Of a DNA stretch of 30,491 nt, positions 22,662 through 30,434 are shown piece by piece (position 1 is the first letter of the stretch; every line of letters begins with the position of its first letter). The stretch is from Candidatus Microgenomates bacterium. GTDB lineage: Bacteria; Patescibacteria; Microgenomatia; JADHYG01. Both the position numbers and the translations under genes were made by a program. The notes under the pieces were generated by a model that worked only from the letters and a program-made list of their open reading frames with translations, did not search any database and was not told the origin of the DNA. The DNA lies in contig JADHYG010000006.1 in the NCBI GenBank assembly GCA_016782545.1, positions 1 to 30,491 of the forward strand, read 5' to 3'.

Positions 22662-23714
22662 CTATCTCCCCATACTTCCTGTTAATTCGTAAATCGGGGA
22701 AATAATGGCCAAAGCAACAAAGCCAACTACCAAGCCAATTCCTATAAGCATAATTGGTTCCAAAACATTGCTTAAGTTCTTACTCAAATCATCTAACTCT
22801 TCCTCATAAAAAATACCCATATATAAAAGATTTTCTTCTAAACGGCCTGTTTTTTCACCTACGCCAATCATCTTTGTTACAATTGAAGGAAATTCAAAAA
22901 ATTTACCCTTGGTTAAAACTGATTCAATGCTTTTCCCTTTTTCAACTGCTTGAGCTATTTTATTCACGTCAGTCTTAAAAACCTCATTACTAATGGCATC
23001 CACCGAAATCTGAAGGGCTTCAGTAATGGGAATACCGCTTTGCAGCATAATGCCTAGATTCCGACAAAAAGAAGAAAGCTGCGTACATTTAATAAATGCC
23101 CCAATGATGGGCATGCGGAGTAAAAAATAATGCCAGCGCGGTTTAACGGATTTTAGCCTGACAAATAAAGAACCCAAAAAAAGAAGAACAAAAAAACCAG
23201 GAATAATAATCATGCCATAATCCTTCATTATTTGAGCTATAAAAAGTAGAATTTTGGTAGTTATGGGCAGTTCAACATCTAAACCTTCAAAAAAATCAAC
23301 TAATTTTGGCAAAATAAACAAACCAATTCCACCACCTAAAAAAGCAGTGGCGGAGAGAACTAAAATAGGATAGAGCATCGCTGACTGAACTTTTTTTCTA
23401 AAATTATGCTCTTTTTCAAGTTGTTCTGAAAGATGTTCCAAATTTTTCTCTAAATTTCCTGATCGTTCCCCAATTTTAATTAAAGATAAATAAAGAGAAT
23501 TAAATGCTTTTAGACTTCTTTCTAATGCCTCCTTTAAACTTTTGCCTTTTTGGACATCAGCGGAAACATCGGTTAATATTTTCTTAAATGCCGGTGATTT
23601 TGCCTCATCCTTAAGACTATCAAGAGCTTCAGGAAGAGTAATGCCTGACTTAAGCATAATGCTTAAATGTTTAGTGAAAAAAAGCCTCTCTATAAATGAA
23701 ATTTTATTAAACAT
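22662..23714 (-). CDS. pilC: Type IV pilus inner-membrane platform protein PilC
   Basis: A 350-residue membrane protein with two T2SSF domains. The first starts FFTKHLSIMLKSGITLPEALDSL (about 12-34) and the second FCRNLGIMLQSGIPITEALQIS (about 216-237). Membrane helices lie near 112-134, 167-187 and 319-341. It couples the PilB ATPase to pilin polymerisation. The ribosome binding site AAAGGAG is five bases before the ATG and overlaps the end of pilB. Confidence 0.96.
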   Translation of the reverse strand: MFNKISFIERLFFTKHLSIMLKSGITLPEALDSLKDEAKSPAFKKILTDVSADVQKGKSLKEALERSLKAFNSLYLSLIKIGERSGNLEKNLEHLSEQLEKEHNFRKKVQSAMLYPILVLSATAFLGGGIGLFILPKLVDFFEGLDVELPITTKILLFIAQIMKDYGMIIIPGFFVLLFLGSLFVRLKSVKPRWHYFLLRMPIIGAFIKCTQLSSFCRNLGIMLQSGIPITEALQISVDAISNEVFKTDVNKIAQAVEKGKSIESVLTKGKFFEFPSIVTKMIGVGEKTGRLEENLLYMGIFYEEELDDLSKNLSNVLEPIMLIGIGLVVGFVALAIISPIYELTGSMGR

Positions 23715-23716
23715 CT

Positions 23717-25549
23717 TTACTCCTTTATCACTCGTAATAATTCTTCAATCGTGGTTACTCCGGCGGCAACTTTTTTCAAACCATCATCAATCATCGCTGT
23801 CATCCCTGATTTGATTGCTAAGTCTCGAATTTTTTCTGCATCAGCTCGATCAACAATTGCTTGACGAATTTCTTTGTTCATTTCCAAAACTTCAAAAATG
23901 CCTACTCTGCCTGTATAGCCTGTTTGATGACAAACATCACAACCTTTGCCGCGGTAAACCCGAATTACATTTTTATCACCAAAGTGTCTTTTAATTAATT
24001 CAGGGGATAAATCTGAAAAAATTCTCTGATTTAACTGTTCCATTGTTTTGTTAACATTATTAACAGATAAATCTTCTTTTTCTTTTACTTCCTTATCTTC
24101 ACGTTCTTTTGCTCTTTTGTTTTTATGTTCTCGTGATTTCTTAATTTCCACCGACTCTACACAGCGAGTGCAGATTTTTCTCGCTAATCTTTGCGCAATA
24201 ATCACCGTCACGGTTGAAGCCACTAAAAAAGGCTCTATTTCCATATCTAAAAGCCGCGGCAAAGAGGTGGCCGCGTCATTAGTGTGGAGAGTGGACAAAA
24301 CCAAATGTCCGGTCATGGCCGAATTCACAGCAATTTTAGCTGTTTCTTTGTCTCTTATTTCACCAATTAAAACAATGTCCGGATCCTGACGAACAATACT
24401 TCTTAAGCCGGAAGCAAAAGATAGACCTGCCCTGGTATTAATTTGAATTTGATTAATGTCCTCAATGTCATATTCCACCGGATCCTCAATCGTCATAATA
24501 TTTACATCTCTCTGGTTTAAGATTTTAAGAATTGCATACTGACTAGTAGTTTTCCCACAACCAGTCGGTCCAGTAGAAAGAATTAATCCGTATGGTTTCT
24601 TAAAAGCTCTTTCTACCTTTTCTAAATCTTTTTGACCCATGCCCAAACTTTCCAAACTAAACTGTCTTGCCTGATCAGATAAAAGACGCATCACAATCTT
24701 CTCACCGTTTACAGTGGGTACAAATGAAACCCGGACATCTAACTTAAGATCTTTTTCTCTAAAAACTAATTTTCCATCCTGAGGTTTTTGATGCTCGTCA
24801 GTCCGAAGATTAGCCATCACTTTAATCCTGGTAGCAATCTGGGGATAAATATTCATGGGAATACTGATAATGTCGTGAAGAATACCGTCAATACGAAAAC
24901 GAACCAGTGCCTTTTCTTCCTGCGGTTCAATATGAATGTCTGAGCTTTTATTCTGATTGGCATAAGAAAGAACTGTATCAACAATTTTCACAATTGGCGG
25001 CTCAACTATTTCACCCTTAACACCCTTAACCTTAACAGCGCTTTTTTTAATAATGCTGGAAAATTCTTCTTTTATTTCTTTTTGATATAAAGAAAGAATG
25101 TCTTTAATGTCTATTTCAGTTGCATAATAAAGAATTATCTTTTCTCCGGTCTTTTTCTTAACAAGCTCAATCGCCTCCAGATTGGTCGGATCAGCAATGG
25201 CGATTTTTAAACCATCACTATCTTTACTAAAAGCAATAATTTTCTGCTTTTTAGCCACAATTTCGGGAATAATCTTTAAAACAGCTGTTTCAATCTTGGT
25301 TTTAGAAAGATTAATAAAGGGGAGACCAAAATTATCAGCAATCGTCTTGCCAAAAACCTCGTCAGTGATCAAATTCTTATCCAAAATAATTTCATATAAA
25401 GATTTTCCTTTCTGGCTGGCAATTTTGGCTGCTTTTTCAAGGTCTTTTTTGGCAATTAAACCTGATTTTTCAAGAATCTGTTTTATTTTTAACTCTAATA
25501 AAAAAGATTCTTTCTTTGTGGAAAGAAGTTCATTTTTTTTATCATCCAT
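23717..25549 (-). CDS. pilB: Type IV pilus extension ATPase PilB
   Basis: A 610-residue secretion ATPase. The N-terminal MshEN-type domain (about 20-155) is followed by Walker A STGPTGCGKTT (325-335), Asp box TIEDPVEY (353-360), Walker B DIVLIGEIRD (391-400) and His box TGHLVLSTLHTND (413-425). A C4 zinc site is formed by Cys460 and Cys463 and, far downstream, Cys537 and Cys540. The loop between the Cys pairs is long (73 residues) and includes about 20 Lys/Glu-rich residues (SREHKNKRAKEREDKEVKEK) from the REHKN-type repeat. It drives pilus extension; no PilT retraction ATPase is seen in the window. Confidence 0.97.
   Translation of the reverse strand: MDDKKNELLSTKKESFLLELKIKQILEKSGLIAKKDLEKAAKIASQKGKSLYEIILDKNLITDEVFGKTIADNFGLPFINLSKTKIETAVLKIIPEIVAKKQKIIAFSKDSDGLKIAIADPTNLEAIELVKKKTGEKIILYYATEIDIKDILSLYQKEIKEEFSSIIKKSAVKVKGVKGEIVEPPIVKIVDTVLSYANQNKSSDIHIEPQEEKALVRFRIDGILHDIISIPMNIYPQIATRIKVMANLRTDEHQKPQDGKLVFREKDLKLDVRVSFVPTVNGEKIVMRLLSDQARQFSLESLGMGQKDLEKVERAFKKPYGLILSTGPTGCGKTTSQYAILKILNQRDVNIMTIEDPVEYDIEDINQIQINTRAGLSFASGLRSIVRQDPDIVLIGEIRDKETAKIAVNSAMTGHLVLSTLHTNDAATSLPRLLDMEIEPFLVASTVTVIIAQRLARKICTRCVESVEIKKSREHKNKRAKEREDKEVKEKEDLSVNNVNKTMEQLNQRIFSDLSPELIKRHFGDKNVIRVYRGKGCDVCHQTGYTGRVGIFEVLEMNKEIRQAIVDRADAEKIRDLAIKSGMTAMIDDGLKKVAAGVTTIEELLRVIKE
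24101..24137. repeat. REHKN-type coding repeat in pilB
   Basis: Contains TATGTTCTCGTG (24124-24135) with TGCTCTTTTG and ACGTTCTTTT units. It is read as SREHKNKRAKERED in the linker between the zinc-binding Cys pairs. It shares CACGAGAACATAAAAACA with the polX copy. Confidence 0.7.
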
Positions 25550-25553
25550 ATTA

Positions 25554-27701
25554 TTATTTTACCCTAGGTAAAGAAAAACTAAAAGTCGATCCTTGACCTA
25601 GCTTGGATTTTCCCCAAATTTTTCCACTCATGTTTTCAACCAAGCCTTTAGAAACATATAGTCCCAATCCTGTCCCTCCTTCTTCTCTGTCTAAAGCACC
25701 ATTAACTCGGACAAATTTCTGAAAAAGACTGATTAGGTTTTCTTCAGAAATGCCCATACCTGTGTCTTTAATTTGAGTAATTACTTTTTCTTTATTGACT
25801 TTATGACTAATCACCATCCCGCCTTTTTTTGTAAACTTTATCGCATTGCCAATTAAATTGTTTAAAATTTGTCGTACTTTATCTTGATCAGCTTTTACTA
25901 AAGGCAGGCTTTTTAAAGACTTATAAGTAAGTGATAATTTCTTTTCTTTAGCCAGTGAATTCAACTGGCCGCAAACTTTCTTAATTTCTACAGACAAATC
26001 AAAATTTTTGATTTTAAGATCCAATCTTTTTTGTTCAATCCGAGAAACATCCAGCATATCATTAACCAACGCTGCCAATCGGTCAGTCACATTAAAAGCT
26101 TCTGTCAAAAACTCTTTTGTTTTTTTATTTATCTTGCCTGCGTCTCCAGAAATAACCATGTCCAGATAACCTTTGACCGCCGTCATTGGTGTCCGCAATT
26201 CATGAGTAGCAATCGATAAAAATTCATTTTTAATCTGGTCAAGCTCTATTAATCTTACATTAGCCCTTCTTAATTCTGAAGTCGCTTTTTGAATTTCTTT
26301 TTTCAAAGTAATATTAAATTTTCTAATCTCTTCATAAGCAATCGCGTTTTGAGCGGCGACCGCTAATTCTGGTCCTAAAATTTCAAAAACATCAATGTCC
26401 TGCACTGAATAAATCTCTCCAGAAGATTTTTCTCCTAAAAGTAAAAGCCCCACTCTTTTTCCTCTCACTTTTAAAGGAATAATGATTGAAAGATGCAATT
26501 TTCTCATCATTTCTTTTGTTTTTCCTTCGATAGTCTCATCAAGAATCAAAATTTTATTCTCAAGACTGCTTTTTTCTGAAATTTCTGCCAGTTCTTTTTC
26601 ACTAAAAGAAAAGAATCGCTTATCCTCAATTGGCTGAATTTCAAAAACTTCAGAGTCTTTTAATAAAACAACAGAGCCCTGGGAAATTTTCATCCTTGCA
26701 AAAAGCTCATCTAAAACGCCCTTAATTAAATCTTCAAGAGAAAGAGTTGAAGCCGTAATTAAACTAAGTTTTCTTAAAAGTTTGGCCGTATCATAGCCTT
26801 CTTTTAAGAAAATTTTGTCGGTAGCTTTTTCAAAGATCTTATTTAAAGTAGGAAAAGCGAACAAAATAAATAAAACCATCAAGACAGAAATATAAATTTG
26901 TGATCTAGCTATAGAATCACCAAGAATCACAACATTAAAAACATAAAGTCCTGAGGCCATAAGAAGACCAATGAGACAAATCAAGAGAAAATAAGCCACC
27001 GTACGAGCGGCAATCAAACGAATATCCAATAATCTGAATTTAACCATGCCATAAGAAGTAAAACCCAAGAAAAATAAAGTTGATAAAGGTCTCAAAATAT
27101 GAAAATTATCAACCTTAAAAAGCCAGGGCAGTAAAACATGCATGATCATTCCAAATAAAAGAGCCCCTGACAAACCCAAAAGAAGACAATTAATCTGAGC
27201 GCGGGGAAATCCTTTGAATTTTTTACGCTTGGCAAGAAGAATCAGCAAAGAAGAACCACAGTAAACCAAAAAATGAATTACAAATAAAGGATATAATCTG
27301 CCATAAACAGTTAAACTTTCTCCACTGACTAAATCGCTGCCAGTGATTTCTAAAGTAAAAAGCGTTAAGGCAATCAAACCAAATGTTTCGATTGTAAAAG
27401 CAAAATTTAATAACGGCGTTAAGTTGAAAGTTTTTTCTGGAAAATGATAGCTAAAATAAAAAAGAGCATAGCCAAGGAGAATTAAAAAAGCAGAATTAAG
27501 TCTTGCAGAAACACTTATGAATCTGTAGGAAAAAACATTGTTAATGATAAAAAGGGTTGCCAACCAACCCACCATCGGCAGAGTAATGAGAGTAAAAAAT
27601 CTGTTGATAATATTTTTGGGGTTACGGAAAAAAACAATCAAACCAAGGCTTAAATTAGCCAAGATGGAAAAAAAATAAATGAGAACGCTCACTAGACTCA
27701 T
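25554..27701 (-). CDS. Membrane sensor histidine kinase (7TM-GAF-HisKA-HATPase)
   Basis: A 715-residue sensor kinase. The first 285 residues hold about eight membrane helices of the 7TM histidine-kinase sensor type. A GAF-like domain (about 320-455) and a coiled coil follow. The HisKA domain carries the phosphorylated His500 in SIATHELRTPMTAVKGYL. The ATP-binding domain has the N box QILNNLIGNAIKF (611-623), G1 DTGMGIS and G2 EGGTGLGLYVSKGLVE. It overlaps the response regulator by four bases (ATGA) and ends four bases before pilB, so it is translated with its partner and expressed together with the pilus motor. The signal is unknown. Confidence 0.94.
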   Translation of the reverse strand: MSLVSVLIYFFSILANLSLGLIVFFRNPKNIINRFFTLITLPMVGWLATLFIINNVFSYRFISVSARLNSAFLILLGYALFYFSYHFPEKTFNLTPLLNFAFTIETFGLIALTLFTLEITGSDLVSGESLTVYGRLYPLFVIHFLVYCGSSLLILLAKRKKFKGFPRAQINCLLLGLSGALLFGMIMHVLLPWLFKVDNFHILRPLSTLFFLGFTSYGMVKFRLLDIRLIAARTVAYFLLICLIGLLMASGLYVFNVVILGDSIARSQIYISVLMVLFILFAFPTLNKIFEKATDKIFLKEGYDTAKLLRKLSLITASTLSLEDLIKGVLDELFARMKISQGSVVLLKDSEVFEIQPIEDKRFFSFSEKELAEISEKSSLENKILILDETIEGKTKEMMRKLHLSIIIPLKVRGKRVGLLLLGEKSSGEIYSVQDIDVFEILGPELAVAAQNAIAYEEIRKFNITLKKEIQKATSELRRANVRLIELDQIKNEFLSIATHELRTPMTAVKGYLDMVISGDAGKINKKTKEFLTEAFNVTDRLAALVNDMLDVSRIEQKRLDLKIKNFDLSVEIKKVCGQLNSLAKEKKLSLTYKSLKSLPLVKADQDKVRQILNNLIGNAIKFTKKGGMVISHKVNKEKVITQIKDTGMGISEENLISLFQKFVRVNGALDREEGGTGLGLYVSKGLVENMSGKIWGKSKLGQGSTFSFSLPRVK

Positions 27702-28060
27702 AGATATTGCCTGATTTTCTCAACAACTTGTCTTGGAGTAAGATTGACTTTAATTAAATAATCTTTAGCTCCTAATTCTTTGGCTCTTTTAATATCTGAT
27801 TCCTGGCCTAAATTACTAAAAATTATTACTGTAATTTCTTTCAATTTTTCATTTTTCCTAAGCTCTTCTAAAAATTCAAAACCATCCATGCCTGGCATAG
27901 CTAAATCCAAAAGAATAAGATCCGGTGAAAAATCATTTAGTTTTTCAAGACCTTCTTGACCTTCAGAAGCAGTCTCTACTTGAAAACCTTCAAGGTCAAG
28001 CTTGATTTTATACATTTTCACTAAAACTTGATTGTCTTCGACAATTAAAATTTTAGACAT
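27698..28060 (-). CDS. Single-domain (CheY-like) response regulator
   Basis: A 120-residue receiver domain without an output domain. It has acidic residues in KILIVEDN, the phosphorylated Asp52 in LILLDLAMPGMDG, Ser/Thr in VIIFSNLG and the conserved Lys in DYLIKVN. As the first gene of the pil operon, with the kinase next, it may act by binding a pilus component, for example the PilB motor, rather than DNA; this is inference. The start MSKILIVEDN is chosen from the family and has AAAGG eight bases upstream; an upstream in-frame ATG at 28183 would run through the promoter. Confidence 0.93.
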   Translation of the reverse strand: MSKILIVEDNQVLVKMYKIKLDLEGFQVETASEGQEGLEKLNDFSPDLILLDLAMPGMDGFEFLEELRKNEKLKEITVIIFSNLGQESDIKRAKELGAKDYLIKVNLTPRQVVEKIRQYL

Positions 28061-28085
28061 AGTAAATACCTTTCTTCTTATCCTA

Positions 28086-28114
28086 AGTAAACCCCATCCC
28101 ATAGCTCCTGTCAA
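28086..28114 (-). promoter_or_regulatory. Promoter of the pil operon
   Basis: Minus strand TTGACA (28114-28109), 17-base spacer, TTTACT (28091-28086), about 26 bases before the response-regulator ATG. It is the only good promoter seen ahead of the eight closely spaced genes down to the PilX-like gene. Confidence 0.65.
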
Positions 28115-28136
28115 GTCCTGTAGTTGCGATGATAGG

Positions 28137-28165
28137 TTGATTTTGTTAGAATTAAATATTATTAA
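28137..28165 (+). promoter_or_regulatory. Promoter for tRNA-Thr and the Ig-like protein
   Basis: TTGATT (28137-28142), 17-base spacer, TATTAA (28160-28165) on the plus strand, divergent from the pil operon promoter. Confidence 0.45.
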
Positions 28166-28167
28166 CA

Positions 28168-28217
28168 TGCTGGGATAGCTCAACGGTAGACCTGCCTGCC
28201 GGCAGGCAGGGCAACTT
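28168..28217 (+). pseudogene. 5' tRNA remnant interrupted by a perfect 20-bp palindrome
   Basis: TGCTGGGATAGCTCAACGGT and the next bases AGA (to 28190) form a tRNA acceptor 5' strand and D-arm. A perfect palindrome, CCTGCCTGCC/GGCAGGCAGG, follows at 28191-28210, and the sequence then resumes GCAACTT (28211-28217). Joining the two sides restores the D-stem GCTC...GAGC, so the palindrome splits GA from GC. The rest of the tRNA is missing; tRNA-Thr starts directly after. Confidence 0.75.
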
Positions 28218-28289
28218 GCCGACTTAGCTCAGTGGTAGAGCAATCGCTTCGTAAGCGATAGGTCGTGAGTTCAACTCTCACAGTCGGCT
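28218..28289 (+). tRNA. tRNA-Thr(CGT)
   Basis: A complete 72-nt cloverleaf: acceptor GCCGACT/AGTCGGC, D-arm GCTC-AGTGGTA-GAGC, anticodon arm ATCGC-TTCGTAA-GCGAT with anticodon CGT (reads ACG), T-arm GTGAG-TTCAACT-CTCAC. The discriminator base is T and no CCA is encoded. It abuts a tRNA remnant on its 5' side. Confidence 0.95.
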
Positions 28290-28318
28290 CAAACTTATGT
28301 TTATGGAATAAACACAAT

Positions 28319-29032
28319 ATGAAAATGAAACGAAGATCAAAAATCAGAAAAACAACATTTTTCAGGCAATTTATTTTAGCCTCCAGCTTAGGTTTGGGGT
28401 TTTTCTTAATTCTTTTTTTTCTAGGCCTGCCTTTTTTAGCAAGACTTAGCATTTTCTTTGAAAGAATTGGCGGTAGAGAAGAAATAATAAACACTACTGA
28501 TCAAACTCCACCTTCTGCTCCACAACTGGAATCCTCATTTACCGCCACCAACAGCGCCCGCATTACTATTCAAGGCAATTCTGAATCCGGATCAATTGTT
28601 AAGCTTTATATTAACAACCAGCCATCGGAAGAAATACTGGTGGGAAAAGACGGCTCTTTTACAAAAAGAGTTGTTCTTGATAAAGGAGAAAATGAAATCA
28701 CTGCTCAAGCTATAGATTCAGCAGGCAACAAAAGCTCAGCCTCATCTCCTCTTCTTGTTTTTTATAAAAAAGAAGCTCCACTTTTGGAAATAGATTCTCC
28801 TCCAGATGAAGATTTTGAAACCAAGGAAGAAGAAATTGAAGTAACCGGTGAAACAGATCCTGAGGCTAATTTAAATATTAATAATCGTTTTGTCTTTGTT
28901 AAAAACGATGGTTTTTTTAATCATTCTGTTTCCTTATCAGAAGGAGAGAATATAATTAAAATCGTCGCCAGCGATCAGGCGGGGAATGAAACAAAAGCAG
29001 AAAGAAAAGTCATTTATTCTCCGAGTGACTAA
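28319..29032 (+). CDS. Membrane-anchored protein with two Ig-like (glucodextranase-B type) domains
   Basis: A 237-residue protein. A basic N-terminus (MKMKRRSKIRKTTFFRQF) and one membrane helix (about 22-42) precede a Pro/Thr linker and two repeats of about 75 residues. Each repeat ends in a KGENEITAQAIDSAGNKS-type motif (second copy: EGENIIKIVASDQAGNETKAE), the hallmark of bacterial Ig/glucodextranase-B-like domains on surface proteins. It is likely an extracellular spacer or binding protein; no enzyme domain is present. The start is at or just after 28319, because anything upstream in frame begins inside tRNA-Thr. Its last 23 bases overlap the 3' end of the convergent ligase-like gene. The ribosome binding site is weak. 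Confidence 0.85.
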   Translation: MKMKRRSKIRKTTFFRQFILASSLGLGFFLILFFLGLPFLARLSIFFERIGGREEIINTTDQTPPSAPQLESSFTATNSARITIQGNSESGSIVKLYINNQPSEEILVGKDGSFTKRVVLDKGENEITAQAIDSAGNKSSASSPLLVFYKKEAPLLEIDSPPDEDFETKEEEIEVTGETDPEANLNINNRFVFVKNDGFFNHSVSLSEGENIIKIVASDQAGNETKAERKVIYSPSD

Positions 29033-30320
29033 AACCCAAAAGCACCCACATCCACAACATCACCCAAGGATAAAAAAGAGAATTAAGAAAAAAAGAATGA
29101 ACAAACAAAGCACTTATGATTGCGATTGTACTAAAAGACGCCTCGGATAACAGCCTAAGCGTGTCCTTCCTCCGAGGTGGGCTTTGACTCCTCGGATGGT
29201 GGGACAAAGCGAGTTGAATTATCTTCCAAAACATCCACAAATAAACACTCAGTCCAACCACACCAGTAGTAGCCAAAACAAATAACAAACTGCTATCAAT
29301 TCCTGCTCCACTATGACTTTCCTGCCAATCCTGATTTAAAAGATCATAATCCCTTTTCACAAATCGCAAACTGTTAAAACCAGCGCCAAAAAAAAGGTTG
29401 TCTTTAATGATTTTTAAGCTCTGTTGATAGTTTTCCAGTCTTGCCGAAATAGTTGAAGTTCTCTCCAGCTTAACTCCTTCACTTGGCTGACGAGGTAAAA
29501 TACTAATCCCAACAGCAAAAAATAAAATTAAAACTGGTATTAATAAAAATTTTAGACTCCTCTTTAGCCAAGTCAACACTATCATGGCCATTGTCAAGGC
29601 TAAATAAGAACTTCTTGAGTAGGTTAATAATAAAGTCAAAAAAACTATTAATATTCCACTAAGCCTTATCCCTTGTTTTAAGGTTTTAAAACATAGTAAT
29701 AATATCAATGTTAATACTAAAATTATTCCTAAAAACCCTGGGTCAAGAAATGTCCCAAAAATCCGATATTGATGCGGGTCCCAGCCAAGATAATACAAAT
29801 TCCGAAGATTAGGATAGAGAAAATATTGAATCAGTCCAAAAACAGCCGTTGTTATACCAGCCCAAATCAAAAGATTTAAAATCTCAATTCTATTTTTCTC
29901 TGTTTTCATGTTTTTTTGTCCCGACATTTTATGTCGAGGATCCACGACACCGACACTATGTGTCGCGTGTCGGGATTCTCGTGATATTTCATAAGTCACA
30001 AAATAAATCCCCGCGTAAGCGCTCCAGCGTAAAAGATAAAGAAAAGAAACAAAAAATTCAGACAAGTTTAATCGTGAAAAATTAATTAATAGTGAAAAAA
30101 CGGCTATCAAAATAAATCCTATAATAGGCAGGGCCAAAGGGGGTTTAAAAAATGGTTTTCTTTTTAATAAATGATCAATAATCCACCAAAAAAAAAGACC
30201 AGCTACAATTAAATCTTGAAAATAAAGAGCCACTCCTGAAATTCCCAATGGGATTCTTGTTAATTGACCAAAGGGAAAAAGAAGTAAAAGCAAAACAATA
30301 AGAAACTTAGTTAATTTCAT
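29010..30320 (-). CDS. O-antigen ligase/polymerase-like membrane protein
   Basis: A 436-residue protein with about ten to eleven hydrophobic segments and the Wzy_C-type outer loop region (ARLENYQQSLKIIKDNLFFGAGFN ... HSGAGIDSSLLFVLATTGVVGLSVYLW), which points to transfer or polymerisation of lipid-linked glycans outside the membrane. After the fourth membrane helix a loop of about 30 residues (RHATHSVGVVDPRHKMSGQ and flanks) is encoded by a palindromic element nested in a REHKN-type repeat. The start MKLTKFLIVLLLL is chosen because AAGAGGG lies just upstream; an ATG seven codons earlier is the alternative. No other capsule or lipopolysaccharide genes are nearby. Confidence 0.82.
   Translation of the reverse strand: MKLTKFLIVLLLLLFPFGQLTRIPLGISGVALYFQDLIVAGLFFWWIIDHLLKRKPFFKPPLALPIIGFILIAVFSLLINFSRLNLSEFFVSFLYLLRWSAYAGIYFVTYEISRESRHATHSVGVVDPRHKMSGQKNMKTEKNRIEILNLLIWAGITTAVFGLIQYFLYPNLRNLYYLGWDPHQYRIFGTFLDPGFLGIILVLTLILLLCFKTLKQGIRLSGILIVFLTLLLTYSRSSYLALTMAMIVLTWLKRSLKFLLIPVLILFFAVGISILPRQPSEGVKLERTSTISARLENYQQSLKIIKDNLFFGAGFNSLRFVKRDYDLLNQDWQESHSGAGIDSSLLFVLATTGVVGLSVYLWMFWKIIQLALSHHPRSQSPPRRKDTLRLLSEASFSTIAIISALFVHSFFLNSLFYPWVMLWMWVLLGFSHSENK
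29901..29983. repeat. Palindromic element (57 bp) nested in a REHKN-type repeat, inside the ligase-like gene
   Basis: The element runs 29919-29975 between TCCCGACA and TGTCGGGA, with inner hairpins CGACATTTTATGTCG and CGACACTATGTGTCG. Its flanks, TGTTTTCATGTTTTTTTG on the left and TTCTCGTG on the right, join to form a REHKN-type repeat. The 57 bp are 19 codons, so the frame is kept. Confidence 0.75.
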
Positions 30321-30342
30321 AACGCCCTCTTGAAATGACAAA

Positions 30343-30434
30343 CTTTAGTTTGTTATCTTTGTGAATTCTCCACGGCCAGGAGGCCGTGGCTTCTTCACTT
30401 TTTACAACTTCAGCTGAGTTTCAGCTGAAGTTGA
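30343..30434. repeat. Three consecutive hairpins upstream of the ligase-like gene
   Basis: ACAAACT-TT-AGTTTGT (30344-30359), CCACGGCC-AGG-GGCCGTGG type (about 30370-30389) and CAACTTCAGCTGA / TCAGCTGAAGTTG (30406-30434) follow one another within about 90 bp. None has a clear T tract on the minus strand. The third overlaps the end of the next gene. Confidence 0.6.

Noticed and set aside
28265..28318. Earlier ATG for the Ig-like protein
   Set aside because: It lies inside tRNA-Thr; the basic segment and membrane helix start at 28319.
28180..28494. A 104-residue minus-strand reading frame across tRNA-Thr
   Set aside because: It is the antisense of tRNA-Thr, the GC palindrome (false PAGRQV peptide) and the Ig-like gene start.
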